Shown here piece by piece: positions 1-8,922 of a DNA stretch of 64,000 nt. Location of the stretch: positions 128,912-192,911 of the forward strand of contig CAADGV010000024.1 in NCBI GenBank assembly GCA_900696645.1. Direction: 5' to 3'. The notes beneath the pieces were generated by a model. That model saw only the letters and a program-made list of their open reading frames with translations. It had not been told where the DNA came from and made no database searches. Made by a program: the position numbers and the translations under genes. The stretch comes from an uncultured Chlorobiota bacterium (GTDB lineage: Bacteria; Bacteroidota; Ignavibacteria; UBA10030; UBA6906). How positions within the stretch are numbered: position 1 is the stretch's first letter; every line of letters begins with the position of its first letter.

Positions 1-273
1 GTTTTCATTACACAACGCGGCAAGCGGCTTTCTCCCAAAGCAGTAAATGTTCTGATGAACAGGTACATTGGCCGTGTTTCCGAGATCAGGAAGAAGAGTC
101 CGCATGTGTTACGGCACAGCTTTGCCACACATTTGCTGGATCACGGGGCCGACCTGCGGGCGGTGAAGGAACTGCTCGGACACGAAAGTCTCGCAACAAC
201 GCAGATATACACACATGTAAGTGTCGAGCGTCTCAAGAAAGTGTACGCACAGGCACATCCGAAAGCATCCTAA
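1..273 (+). CDS. Tyrosine recombinase XerC/XerD, C-terminal part
   Basis: This is the 3' end of a phage-integrase-type tyrosine recombinase; the reading frame is open from base 1, so the start lies outside the window. The visible part holds the C-terminal catalytic core: the [12 protein letters not shown] box with the second catalytic Arg, then [14 protein letters not shown] with the nucleophilic Tyr. This spacing and wording is typical of XerC/XerD, which resolve chromosome dimers at dif, rather than of phage integrases. HPF follows 35 bases later, an order also known from Bacteroidota-type genomes. XerC and XerD cannot be separated from this fragment. Confidence 0.9.
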   Translation, partial: VFITQRGKRLSPKAVNVLMNRYIGRVSEIRKKSPHVLRHSFATHLLDHGADLRAVKELLGHESLATTQIYTHVSVERLKKVYAQAHPKAS

Positions 274-308
274 TTCCACAACTCATTGGCAAGTGAAAGG
301 AACCCGAC

Positions 309-641
309 ATGGATATCAATTTCACGGCACGGCGGTTCAGAGCTCATTCCGAAATCAAGGAATATGCAATTGACGAAGTGAAGAAATTGCAGAAACTGTA
401 CGACGGCATAGTGCGGGCGGATATTATCCTGTTTTACGAGCGGGGGGTCAATAGCATTAAAACTGCCGAGATAGGCCTTCATGTGTACGGAACAAAATTG
501 CTTGCTCATCACGGCTCCAACGATTACATCAAATCGATTGACAACGCAATCGAGAAACTGGGAAGGCAATTGAGCAAATACAAGTCAAAACTGCGCGGGA
601 AAGACAAGACGAAAGTACGCCGTATCCAAGAAAAAGTGTGA
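309..641 (+). CDS. hpf: Ribosome hibernation-promoting factor, short HPF/RaiA type
   Basis: A 110-residue protein of the HPF/RaiA family, which binds the small ribosomal subunit and stalls or dimerises ribosomes in stationary phase. It starts MDINFTARRF, the first strand of the S30AE domain, and continues through a typical beta-alpha-beta-beta-beta-alpha pattern to a basic C-terminus (KSKLRGKDKTKVRR). It lacks the extra C-terminal dimerisation domain of long HPF. A Shine-Dalgarno-like GAAAGGAA precedes the ATG. It lies between the recombinase and HPr kinase on the same strand and is probably co-transcribed with them. Confidence 0.88.
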   Translation: MDINFTARRFRAHSEIKEYAIDEVKKLQKLYDGIVRADIILFYERGVNSIKTAEIGLHVYGTKLLAHHGSNDYIKSIDNAIEKLGRQLSKYKSKLRGKDKTKVRRIQEKV

Positions 642-662
642 GAGCCTTTCGGGAGTACACCG

Positions 663-1673
663 GTGAAAGCAGATAAGAACAGGGAAACACGCAAGAAGTA
701 TATTACGGTACGCTCATTTTTTGAAGCAAACCGGGAGCGGTTCAAACTCCGGCTGCTGAACGGAGACCACGGCTTTGACAATCAGATAAAGGATAGAAAC
801 CTTCATCGGCCCGGCCTGGCTCTTGCCGGTTACGTTGAATTGTTCACATTCGACCGCGTGCAGATCATCGGCAACACGGAGGTGAACTATCTCAAATCGC
901 TATCGCAGGAGAAGCGCCGGTCGGCATTCTCGAAATTGCTGGAATTCAAAATTCCGTGCATCGTGTTAACTGATAGCAATGTGTTGGAACCAGAAATGCT
1001 GGAGGAGGCCGACAGGAAACATGTTCCGATATTCGGGACATCGTTCGAGACAACAAAGATCTCATACTTCATTGCTGATTTTCTGGACGATCAATTCGCT
1101 CCGCAGATTGTCTTGCACGGCTCGTTTGTAGATGTGTATGGAATAGGCGTTCTGCTCATCGGTCGGTCGGGTATCGGGAAGAGTGAAATAGCGCTCGATC
1201 TGATTGAACGGGGTCATCGCCTCGTTGCTGATGACGTTGTCAACGTCACGCGTAAAGGCGAAGGTATCCTCATGGGATCGGGAACCGAGCTTGTAAAACA
1301 CTTCATGGAGATCCGCGGTTTGGGACTCATCGATGTTCGCAGCATGTTCGGGATTCGAGCCATTCGTTTTCAGAAGCGTGTTGAAATTATTGTTGAGTTG
1401 GAGGATTGGAAGCCCGGACAGGAGTACACACGAACGGGGCTCGACGATGAAACCGTTCCTGTTCTTGATGTGGACATTCCACACGTACGTTTGCCCATTT
1501 TCCCCGGTAAAAACGTCACCGTCATTACCGAAGTGATCGCCTTGAACTATCTGTTGCGACACTATGGATACGATGCGGCGAAGGAGCTTGCCAAGAGATT
1601 GGAGGGGACGATCGCGGAAAAGAAGAAAAGGGGGGACAGGGCCATCAACTACTTTGAGCACGATTTCGAGTAG
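663..1673 (+). CDS. hprK: HPr kinase/phosphorylase
   Basis: A 336-residue bifunctional kinase/phosphorylase acting on a regulatory serine of HPr or an HPr-like protein. The N-terminal domain (about 1-130) precedes a P-loop, GRSGIGKS at 167-174, and the family signature EIRGLGLIDV at 216-225. The length matches the family. The GTG start at 663 gives the expected N-terminus. No HPr or sugar PTS gene is visible in the window; in many non-Firmicute bacteria hprK works with an incomplete PTS as a regulator, so its role here is inferred to be regulatory. Confidence 0.95.
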   Translation: MKADKNRETRKKYITVRSFFEANRERFKLRLLNGDHGFDNQIKDRNLHRPGLALAGYVELFTFDRVQIIGNTEVNYLKSLSQEKRRSAFSKLLEFKIPCIVLTDSNVLEPEMLEEADRKHVPIFGTSFETTKISYFIADFLDDQFAPQIVLHGSFVDVYGIGVLLIGRSGIGKSEIALDLIERGHRLVADDVVNVTRKGEGILMGSGTELVKHFMEIRGLGLIDVRSMFGIRAIRFQKRVEIIVELEDWKPGQEYTRTGLDDETVPVLDVDIPHVRLPIFPGKNVTVITEVIALNYLLRHYGYDAAKELAKRLEGTIAEKKKRGDRAINYFEHDFE

Positions 1674-1759
1674 AAGAGGCATATTCGCGTACGTGGTAGA
1701 GCGTACGAGTTTCTCCTGGAAGAAAATTCGTTAAAAAACTCTAATACCGAAAAAACACC

Positions 1760-1788
1760 TTGACAAATCATTAGGGTTTTTTTATAAT
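1760..1788 (+). promoter_or_regulatory. Consensus sigma70-type promoter
   Basis: TTGACA (1760-1765), a 17-base spacer, then TATAAT (1783-1788): both hexamers are perfect and the spacing is optimal. Transcription would start near 1795, leaving a leader of about 130 bases before the M23 peptidase gene. It is the strongest promoter seen in the window. Confidence 0.85.
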
Positions 1789-1896
1789 TCCACAGCCCGT
1801 AAAGAGTTGCACGCCCCAACACCTTGTTTTTCAGTTCTTCTTTTTTTCTGATTCCAAGGACCAAACGCCAACGTAGGCATCCAATTTGTACCAACT

Positions 1897-1930
1897 ATGC
1901 TTCGGGGAGAGACACAATTCACTGAAGCAT
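1897..1930 (+). promoter_or_regulatory. Hairpin spanning the M23 gene translation start
   Basis: ATGCTTC (1897-1903) and GAAGCAT (1924-1930) form a perfect 7-base inverted repeat. The right arm includes the first two bases of the ATG at 1929, and the 20-base loop contains the purine-rich GGGGAGAG that could act as ribosome binding site. In the mRNA this could hide the start codon. The repeat is seen directly; a regulatory role is inference. Confidence 0.4.
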
Positions 1931-2903
1931 GAAGCAAACACGAGAGGTGTCAGTGCTACGGAAGATAAAGATTTTCTATTTCTCGGATTCGACGCTCGGC
2001 TATCACGAAGTCAAGTATTTCAAAACCAAGGCTCTGGTTTCTGTCGTTGTACTTGGATGTGCACTCTTCGGTGCATTCTATGGAATCAACTACCTTCTTG
2101 GCGATCCGCTGAACGTTACAAATCAAAACAACCTTGCCACCGAGAACACCGTCCTTAAAGATCAACTCCGCCAATTGACAGCAAAAGCAACATTCGTTCA
2201 AAAAAATCTAGACGAGCTTGCAAACCACAGCAATCAACTTCGATTGATGGTTGACCTCAAAACAATCGACTCGGAAACACGGAAAGCCTCGGTTGGCGGC
2301 TCGTTGAATACCGCCGAGTTCGGGTTCCTTGGTCGAGAAGCCGGAACCCTTCTTGCAGGTTCGTACGACATCCTCTCGAAGTTGGAGCGTGAAGTAAGCC
2401 TTCAAAAGAAAAGCTACGAAGAAATCAACAAGCAGTACGTTGCAAACCAGACCAAGTTCAAACATCTTCCCGCCATCAAGCCTGCGCAAGGACCCTATTC
2501 GATAAATGGCTTCGGTATGAGAGTTCACCCGGTGCTTGGAGTGTGGAGAATGCACGAGGGGGTTGATATCATAGCAGACATTGGCGCCCCGGTTTATGCA
2601 GCAGGAGACGGTGTGGTTCGCTTTGCGGGAAGGACCCTGGGTGGGTACGGCTCTGTTGTTGAGATTGACCACGGTTACGGGTACACGACGCTGTATGCCC
2701 ATCTTTCGAAAGTTCAGACAAGGCAGGGTACCCGCGTGAAACGGGGGGAACTTATCGGGCTGGTCGGTCGTTCGGGTTTGGTGAGCGGGCCGCACCTGCA
2801 TTATGAAGTCCGCTTGAACGGAAGGCAGCAAAACCCGGTTGATTATTTCTTCGATGACGTGGATGCGACCCGTTACCGTGCGCAACTGGCAAATGCAAAG
2901 TGA
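1929..2903 (+). CDS. M23 (LytM-type) peptidoglycan endopeptidase, membrane anchored
   Basis: A 324-residue protein with a short cytoplasmic N-terminus, one membrane segment (about 35-57), a coiled-coil stretch (about 65-175) and a C-terminal LytM/M23 domain. The zinc-site residues are present: H209 and D213 in the HEGVD motif, H258 in YAHLS, and the HLH triad at 289-291. Such proteins cut peptide cross-links in murein or, with a coiled coil, activate amidases (NlpD/EnvC-like). Intact ligands suggest an active enzyme. It is transcribed from the consensus promoter at 1760, and its start may be controlled by the hairpin at 1897-1930. Confidence 0.9.
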   Translation: MKQTREVSVLRKIKIFYFSDSTLGYHEVKYFKTKALVSVVVLGCALFGAFYGINYLLGDPLNVTNQNNLATENTVLKDQLRQLTAKATFVQKNLDELANHSNQLRLMVDLKTIDSETRKASVGGSLNTAEFGFLGREAGTLLAGSYDILSKLEREVSLQKKSYEEINKQYVANQTKFKHLPAIKPAQGPYSINGFGMRVHPVLGVWRMHEGVDIIADIGAPVYAAGDGVVRFAGRTLGGYGSVVEIDHGYGYTTLYAHLSKVQTRQGTRVKRGELIGLVGRSGLVSGPHLHYEVRLNGRQQNPVDYFFDDVDATRYRAQLANAK

Positions 2904-2942
2904 ACGTAGTGTAAATTGCTTTAGAAAGGTAGTGGTACACCG

Positions 2943-3167
2943 TTGATTTGGACGATGGAACTTGCTTCGTATTTGGATGATGCTCCATGGCCTGCGACGA
3001 AGGAAGAGTTGATTGATTATGCTGTCCGGACCGGCGCCCCGGTTGAAGTTGTCGAGAATCTTCAGGAATTGGAAGATAGTGAAGAGCCGTACGAAAGTAT
3101 GGAGGAAATCTGGCCCGATTATCCGACGGACGAGGACTTTTTCTTCGAGGATGAGGGAGAATACTAA
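2943..3167 (+). CDS. Small acidic DUF2795-like protein
   Basis: A 74-residue acidic protein. Its middle part (PATKEELIDYAVRTGAP, then EVVENLQEL) resembles the helix-turn-helix-like DUF2795 family of small bacterial proteins of unknown role. The C-terminus is very acidic and rich in Phe (EDFFFEDEGEY). The start is uncertain: TTG at 2943 gives MIWTMELASYL, ATG at 2955 begins at MELASYL; I kept the longer form because residues before ELASYL look family-like. It follows the M23 gene by 39 bases and is closed by a terminator, so the two form a unit. Confidence 0.7.
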   Translation: MIWTMELASYLDDAPWPATKEELIDYAVRTGAPVEVVENLQELEDSEEPYESMEEIWPDYPTDEDFFFEDEGEY

Positions 3168-3214
3168 CCTACGCTGTCTCCCTTGATACACTTAGAGCAA
3201 TCCTCCATTGTTGC

Positions 3215-3250
3215 AACCCATTCCGAGTGGTCGGGATGGGTTTTGTGTTT
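3215..3250 (+). terminator. Rho-independent terminator
   Basis: AACCCATTCC (3215-3224) pairs with GGGATGGGTT (3233-3242), giving a 10-base stem with one G-U pair and an 8-base loop, followed by TTGTGTTT. It ends the M23/DUF2795-like unit and lies upstream of the Omp85 start at 3268, which argues against a longer N-terminus for that gene. Confidence 0.7.
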
Positions 3251-3267
3251 CTTTGCCCTACTGTGCC

Positions 3268-5424
3268 ATGAAGGCTGAACGCGCCAGAACATATCGAAAC
3301 CTGAACCGCTCCGGATACCTTCCTGTTGCAGTTCTGTGCTTGAGCGCACTCGTCATGCTTTCATTGCACTTGCCCTCACGCGCCGTGGCGCAAATCAATC
3401 CTGCTGATTACGAAATAGCTTCCATCCGGTTCGAAGGGAACGAAAGCTTCAGCAATAACGAGTTGATACAACAAATTCAAACGCGGGAAACGCCCGGTTT
3501 CATCAACAAGTTTCTTCACAATAGCATCAGCGAACGACTGGGAAGGAAAAGCGAATTTCTCGATGAGCGGATGCTTGCCGAAGATCTCGATCGCCTCCGG
3601 CAATTCTACAAAGATCACGGATTTCAAGATGTGAAGATTGACAGCCTGCTCTTGTTCTCGGAGCCTGAACGTATTGTTGACGTCAGTATCCGCGTTGATG
3701 AGGGATATCGTTCTGTAATCGATACTCTTGTCTACAAAGGAATTGTTGGTGTTCCGCCGGCTGTGCTCGAAGAAATCATGTCGGACAGCAAGATTGCCGT
3801 CGGCGATCCATTCAACAAGAATCTCATTGAGGAGGATGTCCGCCACGTTCTCCAGGTTCTCAAGAACAACGGCCACGGGCAGGCAGCGTTTGCGCGTCAA
3901 AATTCTTCGATCACATACTACACGAGTACACGCAATTTTAGTGTGGTTCTACAGTTCGAACTCGGCAAGTTCCATCGGTTTGGGGAGATTACTGTTCAGC
4001 AGGAATTAGATCCAATCAGGGAAGATATCCGGGAAGAAGATATTCTGCGCCAACTCGACTACGCAACAGGTGAGGACTACAGCCTCGACAAAATAAAAAC
4101 CAGCGAGCGCAATCTCAACCGGATCGGCATATTTGACCGCGCGTGGATTGAGACCGAGTTTCCCGACGCCGCCAATCCTGAATCAATCCATGTGAAGACG
4201 CATGTCAAAATTCGCCCCCGCGACAAACACGAGCTTGCTCCGGAGGTGCTGTTCGGCAGTGACGACAATAATAACTTCACGCTTGGAACCGGTATTGGCT
4301 ACACGAACAGGAATTTTCTCAGCGGTGCACGGACGTTCACAACACATCTTCGCTTCCGCACACGGAATTTCAGGGATTTTCCTGATGTGTTCAATGCAAA
4401 CAACAATGCCATCGCCAATGCCGACCTGACCTTCGAAATCATTCAGCCGTACATTTTTTCGAACAAGATCAGAGGCTCATGGTCGCTTTCGGCAATTGTG
4501 GACAAGCAGACCTTCTACATCAACCGTATTCTTCAAAACAAGTTCGGCTTTGTAAGCCGCTTCGCGGAATTCACAACGGGATATCTCGATTGGACAACAC
4601 AGCTTGTCAGCCTGGAGAAGAAAAGCTCGATAGTGATTGACTCGACAAATCTTGAGGTGTTGCGCGGCCTGCGCGATCTGGAATTACAGGATTCGCTTCA
4701 GCAATTCAACTCCATTCTCTCATTTACTATTCAACGGGATATGACGGATGATATTTTTTCGCCATCCCGCGGGTTCTTCCATTCTCTCACCGTGGAAGAA
4801 TCAGGTTTGCTTCCTCTCATTCTCCAGCGGTGGCGGCCTGATTTACCGTTCACGCAGTTTTATCGAACTAGCTTCCTCCTCCGTTGGTATCTTGATCTCA
4901 CCGGAAGTCGCCGGTTCTCGATTCTTGCACTCAAACTGAAGGGCGGGTACGAAGGCAAGTACGGCATGAGTTACTCGGATTCCACGAGAATCATTCCGCA
5001 AACCCATCGATTCTATGCCGGAGGTGGCGGCAGCGTTCGCGGGTGGCGCTCCCGTGATTTGGGGATTGGGGGAAACCCGCAGTTGGGGGGCAATGTTCTC
5101 GCCGAGGGAAGTCTGGAGCTTCGAACGAATGTGTTGCAAAGCCTGAGGGACGATTTCTGGGATAAACTGTGGACTGTTCTGTTTATCGATGTCGGAAATG
5201 TCTGGGCGGAAGCCAGAAACCTGCAAGTACGAACAACCGCCATTGCCGCCGGATTCGGAATCCGGTACGACACATTTTTCGGCCCGTTCCGGATTGACTA
5301 CGGGATTCAAATACACGACCCGCGTGGCAGCGTCAGCGGAAAGAATTGGGTAACGCAACGGAAGTTCTGGAGCGAGACCCTCCGGCTCGGCGTTCTCCAT
5401 TTCGGCATCGGTCACGCCTTTTGA
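3268..5424 (+). CDS. Omp85/BamA-TamA family outer-membrane assembly protein
   Basis: A 718-residue outer-membrane protein. A signal peptide (about 1-38, ending near RAVAQ) is followed by POTRA repeats; the first reads IRFEGNESFS, the classic POTRA opening. The C-terminal half is a 16-stranded barrel domain containing the VRGW motif of the conserved L6 loop and ending in a terminal Phe (GIGHAF), the usual barrel signal. BamA inserts barrel proteins, TamA assists translocation. The POTRA part (about 300 residues) is shorter than the five repeats of proteobacterial BamA, so a TamA-like paralogue is possible. ATG 3268 was chosen over an upstream in-frame start at 3208 that lies before the terminator hairpin. 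Confidence 0.85.
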   Translation: MKAERARTYRNLNRSGYLPVAVLCLSALVMLSLHLPSRAVAQINPADYEIASIRFEGNESFSNNELIQQIQTRETPGFINKFLHNSISERLGRKSEFLDERMLAEDLDRLRQFYKDHGFQDVKIDSLLLFSEPERIVDVSIRVDEGYRSVIDTLVYKGIVGVPPAVLEEIMSDSKIAVGDPFNKNLIEEDVRHVLQVLKNNGHGQAAFARQNSSITYYTSTRNFSVVLQFELGKFHRFGEITVQQELDPIREDIREEDILRQLDYATGEDYSLDKIKTSERNLNRIGIFDRAWIETEFPDAANPESIHVKTHVKIRPRDKHELAPEVLFGSDDNNNFTLGTGIGYTNRNFLSGARTFTTHLRFRTRNFRDFPDVFNANNNAIANADLTFEIIQPYIFSNKIRGSWSLSAIVDKQTFYINRILQNKFGFVSRFAEFTTGYLDWTTQLVSLEKKSSIVIDSTNLEVLRGLRDLELQDSLQQFNSILSFTIQRDMTDDIFSPSRGFFHSLTVEESGLLPLILQRWRPDLPFTQFYRTSFLLRWYLDLTGSRRFSILALKLKGGYEGKYGMSYSDSTRIIPQTHRFYAGGGGSVRGWRSRDLGIGGNPQLGGNVLAEGSLELRTNVLQSLRDDFWDKLWTVLFIDVGNVWAEARNLQVRTTAIAAGFGIRYDTFFGPFRIDYGIQIHDPRGSVSGKNWVTQRKFWSETLRLGVLHFGIGHAF

Positions 5425-5437
5425 GATTGGACTGACT

Positions 5438-6565
5438 ATGTGGCATCGCGTTATCGGACAACAACGAGTCAAGAACATCCTTCTCAGCGCATTGCGCACG
5501 AATCGGTTGCCGCACGCCTATTTGTTTGCAGGAAACGAAGGTGTAGGCAAAGATGCGATGGCTCTCGAGCTTGCGCGTGTGCTACATTGTGAGAAGAAGA
5601 ATGAAGAAGCCTGCGGTGAGTGCGCTTCATGCCTGAAACTGAACACGCTCCAGCATCCCGATGTCAAGTTCATCACGGCATTGCCCTTGGGGAAAAGCGA
5701 GAAAAGCGACGATCCGCCGATGGAAAAACTGGCTGCGGCGGATGTTGAATCCGTCCAGGAGCAATACAGACTCAAAGGCGAAAATCCCTATCACCGCATT
5801 GCGATTGCGAGAGCCAACATCATCAAGATCAACAGTATCCGGGACGTTCGCCGCGAGTCGGCAATGAGCTCGTTGTACGGCGGGAAAAAAGTATTCATCA
5901 TCTCCAACGCCGACGAGATGGGCGATGAGGCGTCCAATACGTTGCTTAAGACTCTTGAAGAGCCGCCCGGTGATACTCTTCTCATTCTCACAACGTCCCG
6001 CCCCGAAACGTTGCTGCAAACGATTATCTCACGGTGTCAGCTTGTCCGGTTTGACCCGTTGACGGAAGGTGACATCCGGGCGGCGCTGATCGAACGCGAG
6101 CAGGTTGAGGATAGCAAGGCGACTCTTGTAGCGCGACTCGCAAACGGCAGCTACGTTCGTGCATTGGAATTATTGAAGGATGATGTAGATGGCTTGCGGC
6201 AGGATGTTGTGAATTTTGTCCGCACAACGCTTACGGGCAATGCCGTTGCTATCTCGGAGCAGGTTGAGCAGTTGGCATCATCGAAGGATCGGGAGTTTGT
6301 TGTTCGCTTTCTGACCCTTATGCTTATCTGGTTTCGTGATGCGTTTGTGCTGCTCCAGGGCGGCAGCATCATCAATCTCGACCAACAAGAAGATTTGAAA
6401 AGATTTACAGCAAAATTTCCGGACGCAAACCTCAATGACGTGATGAATGCCGTTGAGCAGTCTATTTCTCTTATCTACAAAAATGGCTACATTCCTCTCA
6501 CGCTGCTTCAGCTTACAGTGAGGCTGCGGCGTGCAATCCTTGAACACTCACTGCAACGGATATAG
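5438..6565 (+). CDS. holB: DNA polymerase III subunit delta'
   Basis: A 375-residue clamp-loader subunit. The P-loop-like GNEGVGKD (32-39) is degenerate, as expected for the non-hydrolysing delta' subunit. A Cys4 zinc site follows (C51, C59, C62, C65). The central LLKTLEEPP stretch and the later SRCQ sensor motif match the DnaX/HolB AAA+ family. It starts 13 bases after the Omp85 stop and leads closely into metG, so the three are probably one transcript. Confidence 0.92.
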   Translation: MWHRVIGQQRVKNILLSALRTNRLPHAYLFAGNEGVGKDAMALELARVLHCEKKNEEACGECASCLKLNTLQHPDVKFITALPLGKSEKSDDPPMEKLAAADVESVQEQYRLKGENPYHRIAIARANIIKINSIRDVRRESAMSSLYGGKKVFIISNADEMGDEASNTLLKTLEEPPGDTLLILTTSRPETLLQTIISRCQLVRFDPLTEGDIRAALIEREQVEDSKATLVARLANGSYVRALELLKDDVDGLRQDVVNFVRTTLTGNAVAISEQVEQLASSKDREFVVRFLTLMLIWFRDAFVLLQGGSIINLDQQEDLKRFTAKFPDANLNDVMNAVEQSISLIYKNGYIPLTLLQLTVRLRRAILEHSLQRI

Positions 6566-6582
6566 AAACGGCATCAGGTTCC

Positions 6583-8652
6583 ATGGCTGAACGCATTCTG
6601 GTTACTGCTGCATTACCATACGCTAACGGGCAGATCCATCTCGGCCATCTGGCGGGAGCGTACCTGCCGTCAGATATCTACGTCCGGTTTCAGCGGTTGA
6701 AGGGACGTGAGGTCGTCTTCATCTGCGGCTCCGACGAACACGGCGTTCCCATCACGCTTACCGCGGATAAAGAAGGCATCACTCCGCAGGCGGTTGTCGA
6801 TCGGTATCACGCGATGAACAAAGCAGCGTTCGAGAAGTTCGGTATGAGCTTCGATAACTACTCGCGGACTTCGTTACCCTTGCATCACCGGACTGCGCTG
6901 GAGTTCTTCCTTGATTTTCATAAAAGGGGGATTCTGAAAGAGAAGAAGGAACAGCAGTTCTTCGATCCGAAAGCAAACATGTTCCTTCCTGACCGTTACG
7001 TGGAAGGAACGTGCCCCGTGTGCAGCAACCCTGAAGCCCGCGGCGATCAATGCGAGCGATGCGGATCGTATCTGAATCCGACTGAACTGATCAATCCGAA
7101 AAGCAAAATCTCGGGCGAAGTTCCCGTGTTGCGCGAGACGTCGCATCTCTACTTTCCGCTAGGAGAGTACCAGAAGAAACTTGAATCATACATTGACATC
7201 CGCAACAAGCGCGACAGATGGAAAGACAATGTGCTGAAGTACTGTCAATCATGGTTCAAGGATGGCTTGCAGGATCGTGCCGTTACGCGGGATTTGGATT
7301 GGGGCGTCAAGATTCCGTTGCCCGGCTACGAAAGCAAAGTTCTGTACGTTTGGTTTGATGCCGTGCTGGGGTATATCTCATCAACAAAGGAATGGTCGGA
7401 AAGAACCGGCAAGCCGGATGAATGGAAGAAATTCTGGCAGGATGAATCGACGAAGTATGTGGCGTTCATCGGGAAGGATAATGTTGTGTTCCATTGCATC
7501 GTTTTTCCCGCAATGCTTATGGCATGGAACGAAACGCATCAGCAGAAATATGTTTTGCCTGAGAATGTGCCCGCCAACGAATTTTTGAATTTTGAAGGAC
7601 AGAAGTTCTCGAAAAGTCGCGGGATTGGGATTGACGTACAGGATTTCCTTGAGCGGTTTCCTGCCGATCCGCTCAGGTACTATCTCGCTTCGTCGTTGCC
7701 CGAATATCGAGATTCGGATTTTTATTGGAGGGATTTTCAAGCGAAGAATAACAATGAGCTTGCCGATATTCTTGGGAATTTTGTGAATCGCACGCTGGCG
7801 TTTGCAGGCAAAACATTCAACGGTGTTGTGCCCGAGCGAGGAGACATCACTTCGCTCGACCGAACGATCCTTGATGCGCTGAATGCGACACCGACTGCGG
7901 CTCAAAAGTGCTTCGAAGAATATCGTTTTCGTGATGCATTGCTGGAAATTATGAACCTTGCCCGTGCCGCGAACAAGTATTTCAATGACAGCGAGCCCTG
8001 GAAAACCGCAAAGTCCGACGCGTCGCGTTGTGCAACGACTATCAACGTCAGCATTCAAGTTGCCCGCTCCCTTGCTGTGCTGATGTTTCCGTTTGTTCCT
8101 TCTTCATGCGAGAAAATCTGGCGTATGCTTGCTCTTGAAGGAAAGGCGGCAGAACAGTCGTGGGACTCTGCCGGATCGGCAGTAATTCCCCCCGGCCACA
8201 AATTAGGCACAACGGAAATTCTCTTCACCAAAATCGAGGATGATGTGATTGAACAGGCAATACGCGAGACTACAAATCAACAACCGGCACCATCTGCAAC
8301 CCCAAAACAGGTTGAAGAAAAGCCGTCGATAACCATTGATGACTTCAAGAAAGTGGAATTACGTGTCGCGAAGATACTTGAATGTGAACCGGTGCCAAAA
8401 TCTGAGAAGCTGTTGAAATTGCAAGTAGAGGTCGGCACGGAGCGGCGTCAAATTGTAGCAGGCATTGCGAAACATTACAAGCCGGAGGATCTCATCGGTA
8501 AAAGTGTTGTGGTGGTGTACAACTTACAGCCTGCAAAGCTGATGGGGCAGGAGTCGAAAGGGATGATTCTTGCTGCTTCGTCGGACGACGACGGAAAGTT
8601 GTTCGTCGTGTCCCCGTTGGGTGAAATAGCCAGCGGTAGTGTGGTTCGCTGA
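6583..8652 (+). CDS. metG: Methionyl-tRNA synthetase
   Basis: A 689-residue class I synthetase that charges tRNA-Met. The HIGH-type motif is HLGH (19-22), the KMSKS-type motif is KFSKS (about 341-345), and a zinc knuckle CPVC...CERC lies near 144-160. A C-terminal EMAP/Arc1-type tRNA-binding domain begins near 585 (DDFKKVELRVAKIL), giving the long dimeric form of MetRS. A low-complexity linker rich in Gln, Pro and Thr joins the two parts. Confidence 0.97.
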   Translation: MAERILVTAALPYANGQIHLGHLAGAYLPSDIYVRFQRLKGREVVFICGSDEHGVPITLTADKEGITPQAVVDRYHAMNKAAFEKFGMSFDNYSRTSLPLHHRTALEFFLDFHKRGILKEKKEQQFFDPKANMFLPDRYVEGTCPVCSNPEARGDQCERCGSYLNPTELINPKSKISGEVPVLRETSHLYFPLGEYQKKLESYIDIRNKRDRWKDNVLKYCQSWFKDGLQDRAVTRDLDWGVKIPLPGYESKVLYVWFDAVLGYISSTKEWSERTGKPDEWKKFWQDESTKYVAFIGKDNVVFHCIVFPAMLMAWNETHQQKYVLPENVPANEFLNFEGQKFSKSRGIGIDVQDFLERFPADPLRYYLASSLPEYRDSDFYWRDFQAKNNNELADILGNFVNRTLAFAGKTFNGVVPERGDITSLDRTILDALNATPTAAQKCFEEYRFRDALLEIMNLARAANKYFNDSEPWKTAKSDASRCATTINVSIQVARSLAVLMFPFVPSSCEKIWRMLALEGKAAEQSWDSAGSAVIPPGHKLGTTEILFTKIEDDVIEQAIRETTNQQPAPSATPKQVEEKPSITIDDFKKVELRVAKILECEPVPKSEKLLKLQVEVGTERRQIVAGIAKHYKPEDLIGKSVVVVYNLQPAKLMGQESKGMILAASSDDDGKLFVVSPLGEIASGSVVR

Positions 8653-8665
8653 TACGAACGTCACG

Positions 8666-8890
8666 CTATTGTGCGTAGTGAAAGAGAATCGGAAGCAAAA
8701 TATAGGCTGCGCTCATACCCGAAACAATCAGTGCAGCCATTGAGCCTACTGCCCAGAAGAACATCTTGATATCGCCGTCCCGCTCGCCCGACACGTTGAG
8801 GGCTTTACGAAAGCAGAAAATGGCGACGGCGAGTCCGATGATCGCCAGCGTTCCGAAAAAGATGGAAAGTGTAATGTCGAGAGTTGCCAT
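8666..8890 (-). CDS. Small two-TM membrane protein, unknown function
   Basis: A 74-residue protein with two hydrophobic segments (about 5-29 and 43-70) joined by a polar loop containing SGERDGD. The start is set at MATLDITLS; an in-frame upstream ATG at 8914 would overlap the divergent lipoprotein gene. It is convergent with metG and divergent from the M49-like gene, with only 32 bases between the two starts. I do not recognise a family. Two clean membrane helices support a real protein. Confidence 0.6.
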   Translation of the reverse strand: MATLDITLSIFFGTLAIIGLAVAIFCFRKALNVSGERDGDIKMFFWAVGSMAALIVSGMSAAYILLPILFHYAQ

Positions 8891-8922
8891 AACAAATTGT
8901 AGAGATCGTGACATCTGAATAT

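Noticed and set aside
2208-3191. A 327-codon open frame on the reverse strand under the M23 and DUF2795-like genes
   Set aside because: It runs through two forward genes with recognisable domains, and its translation has no family features.
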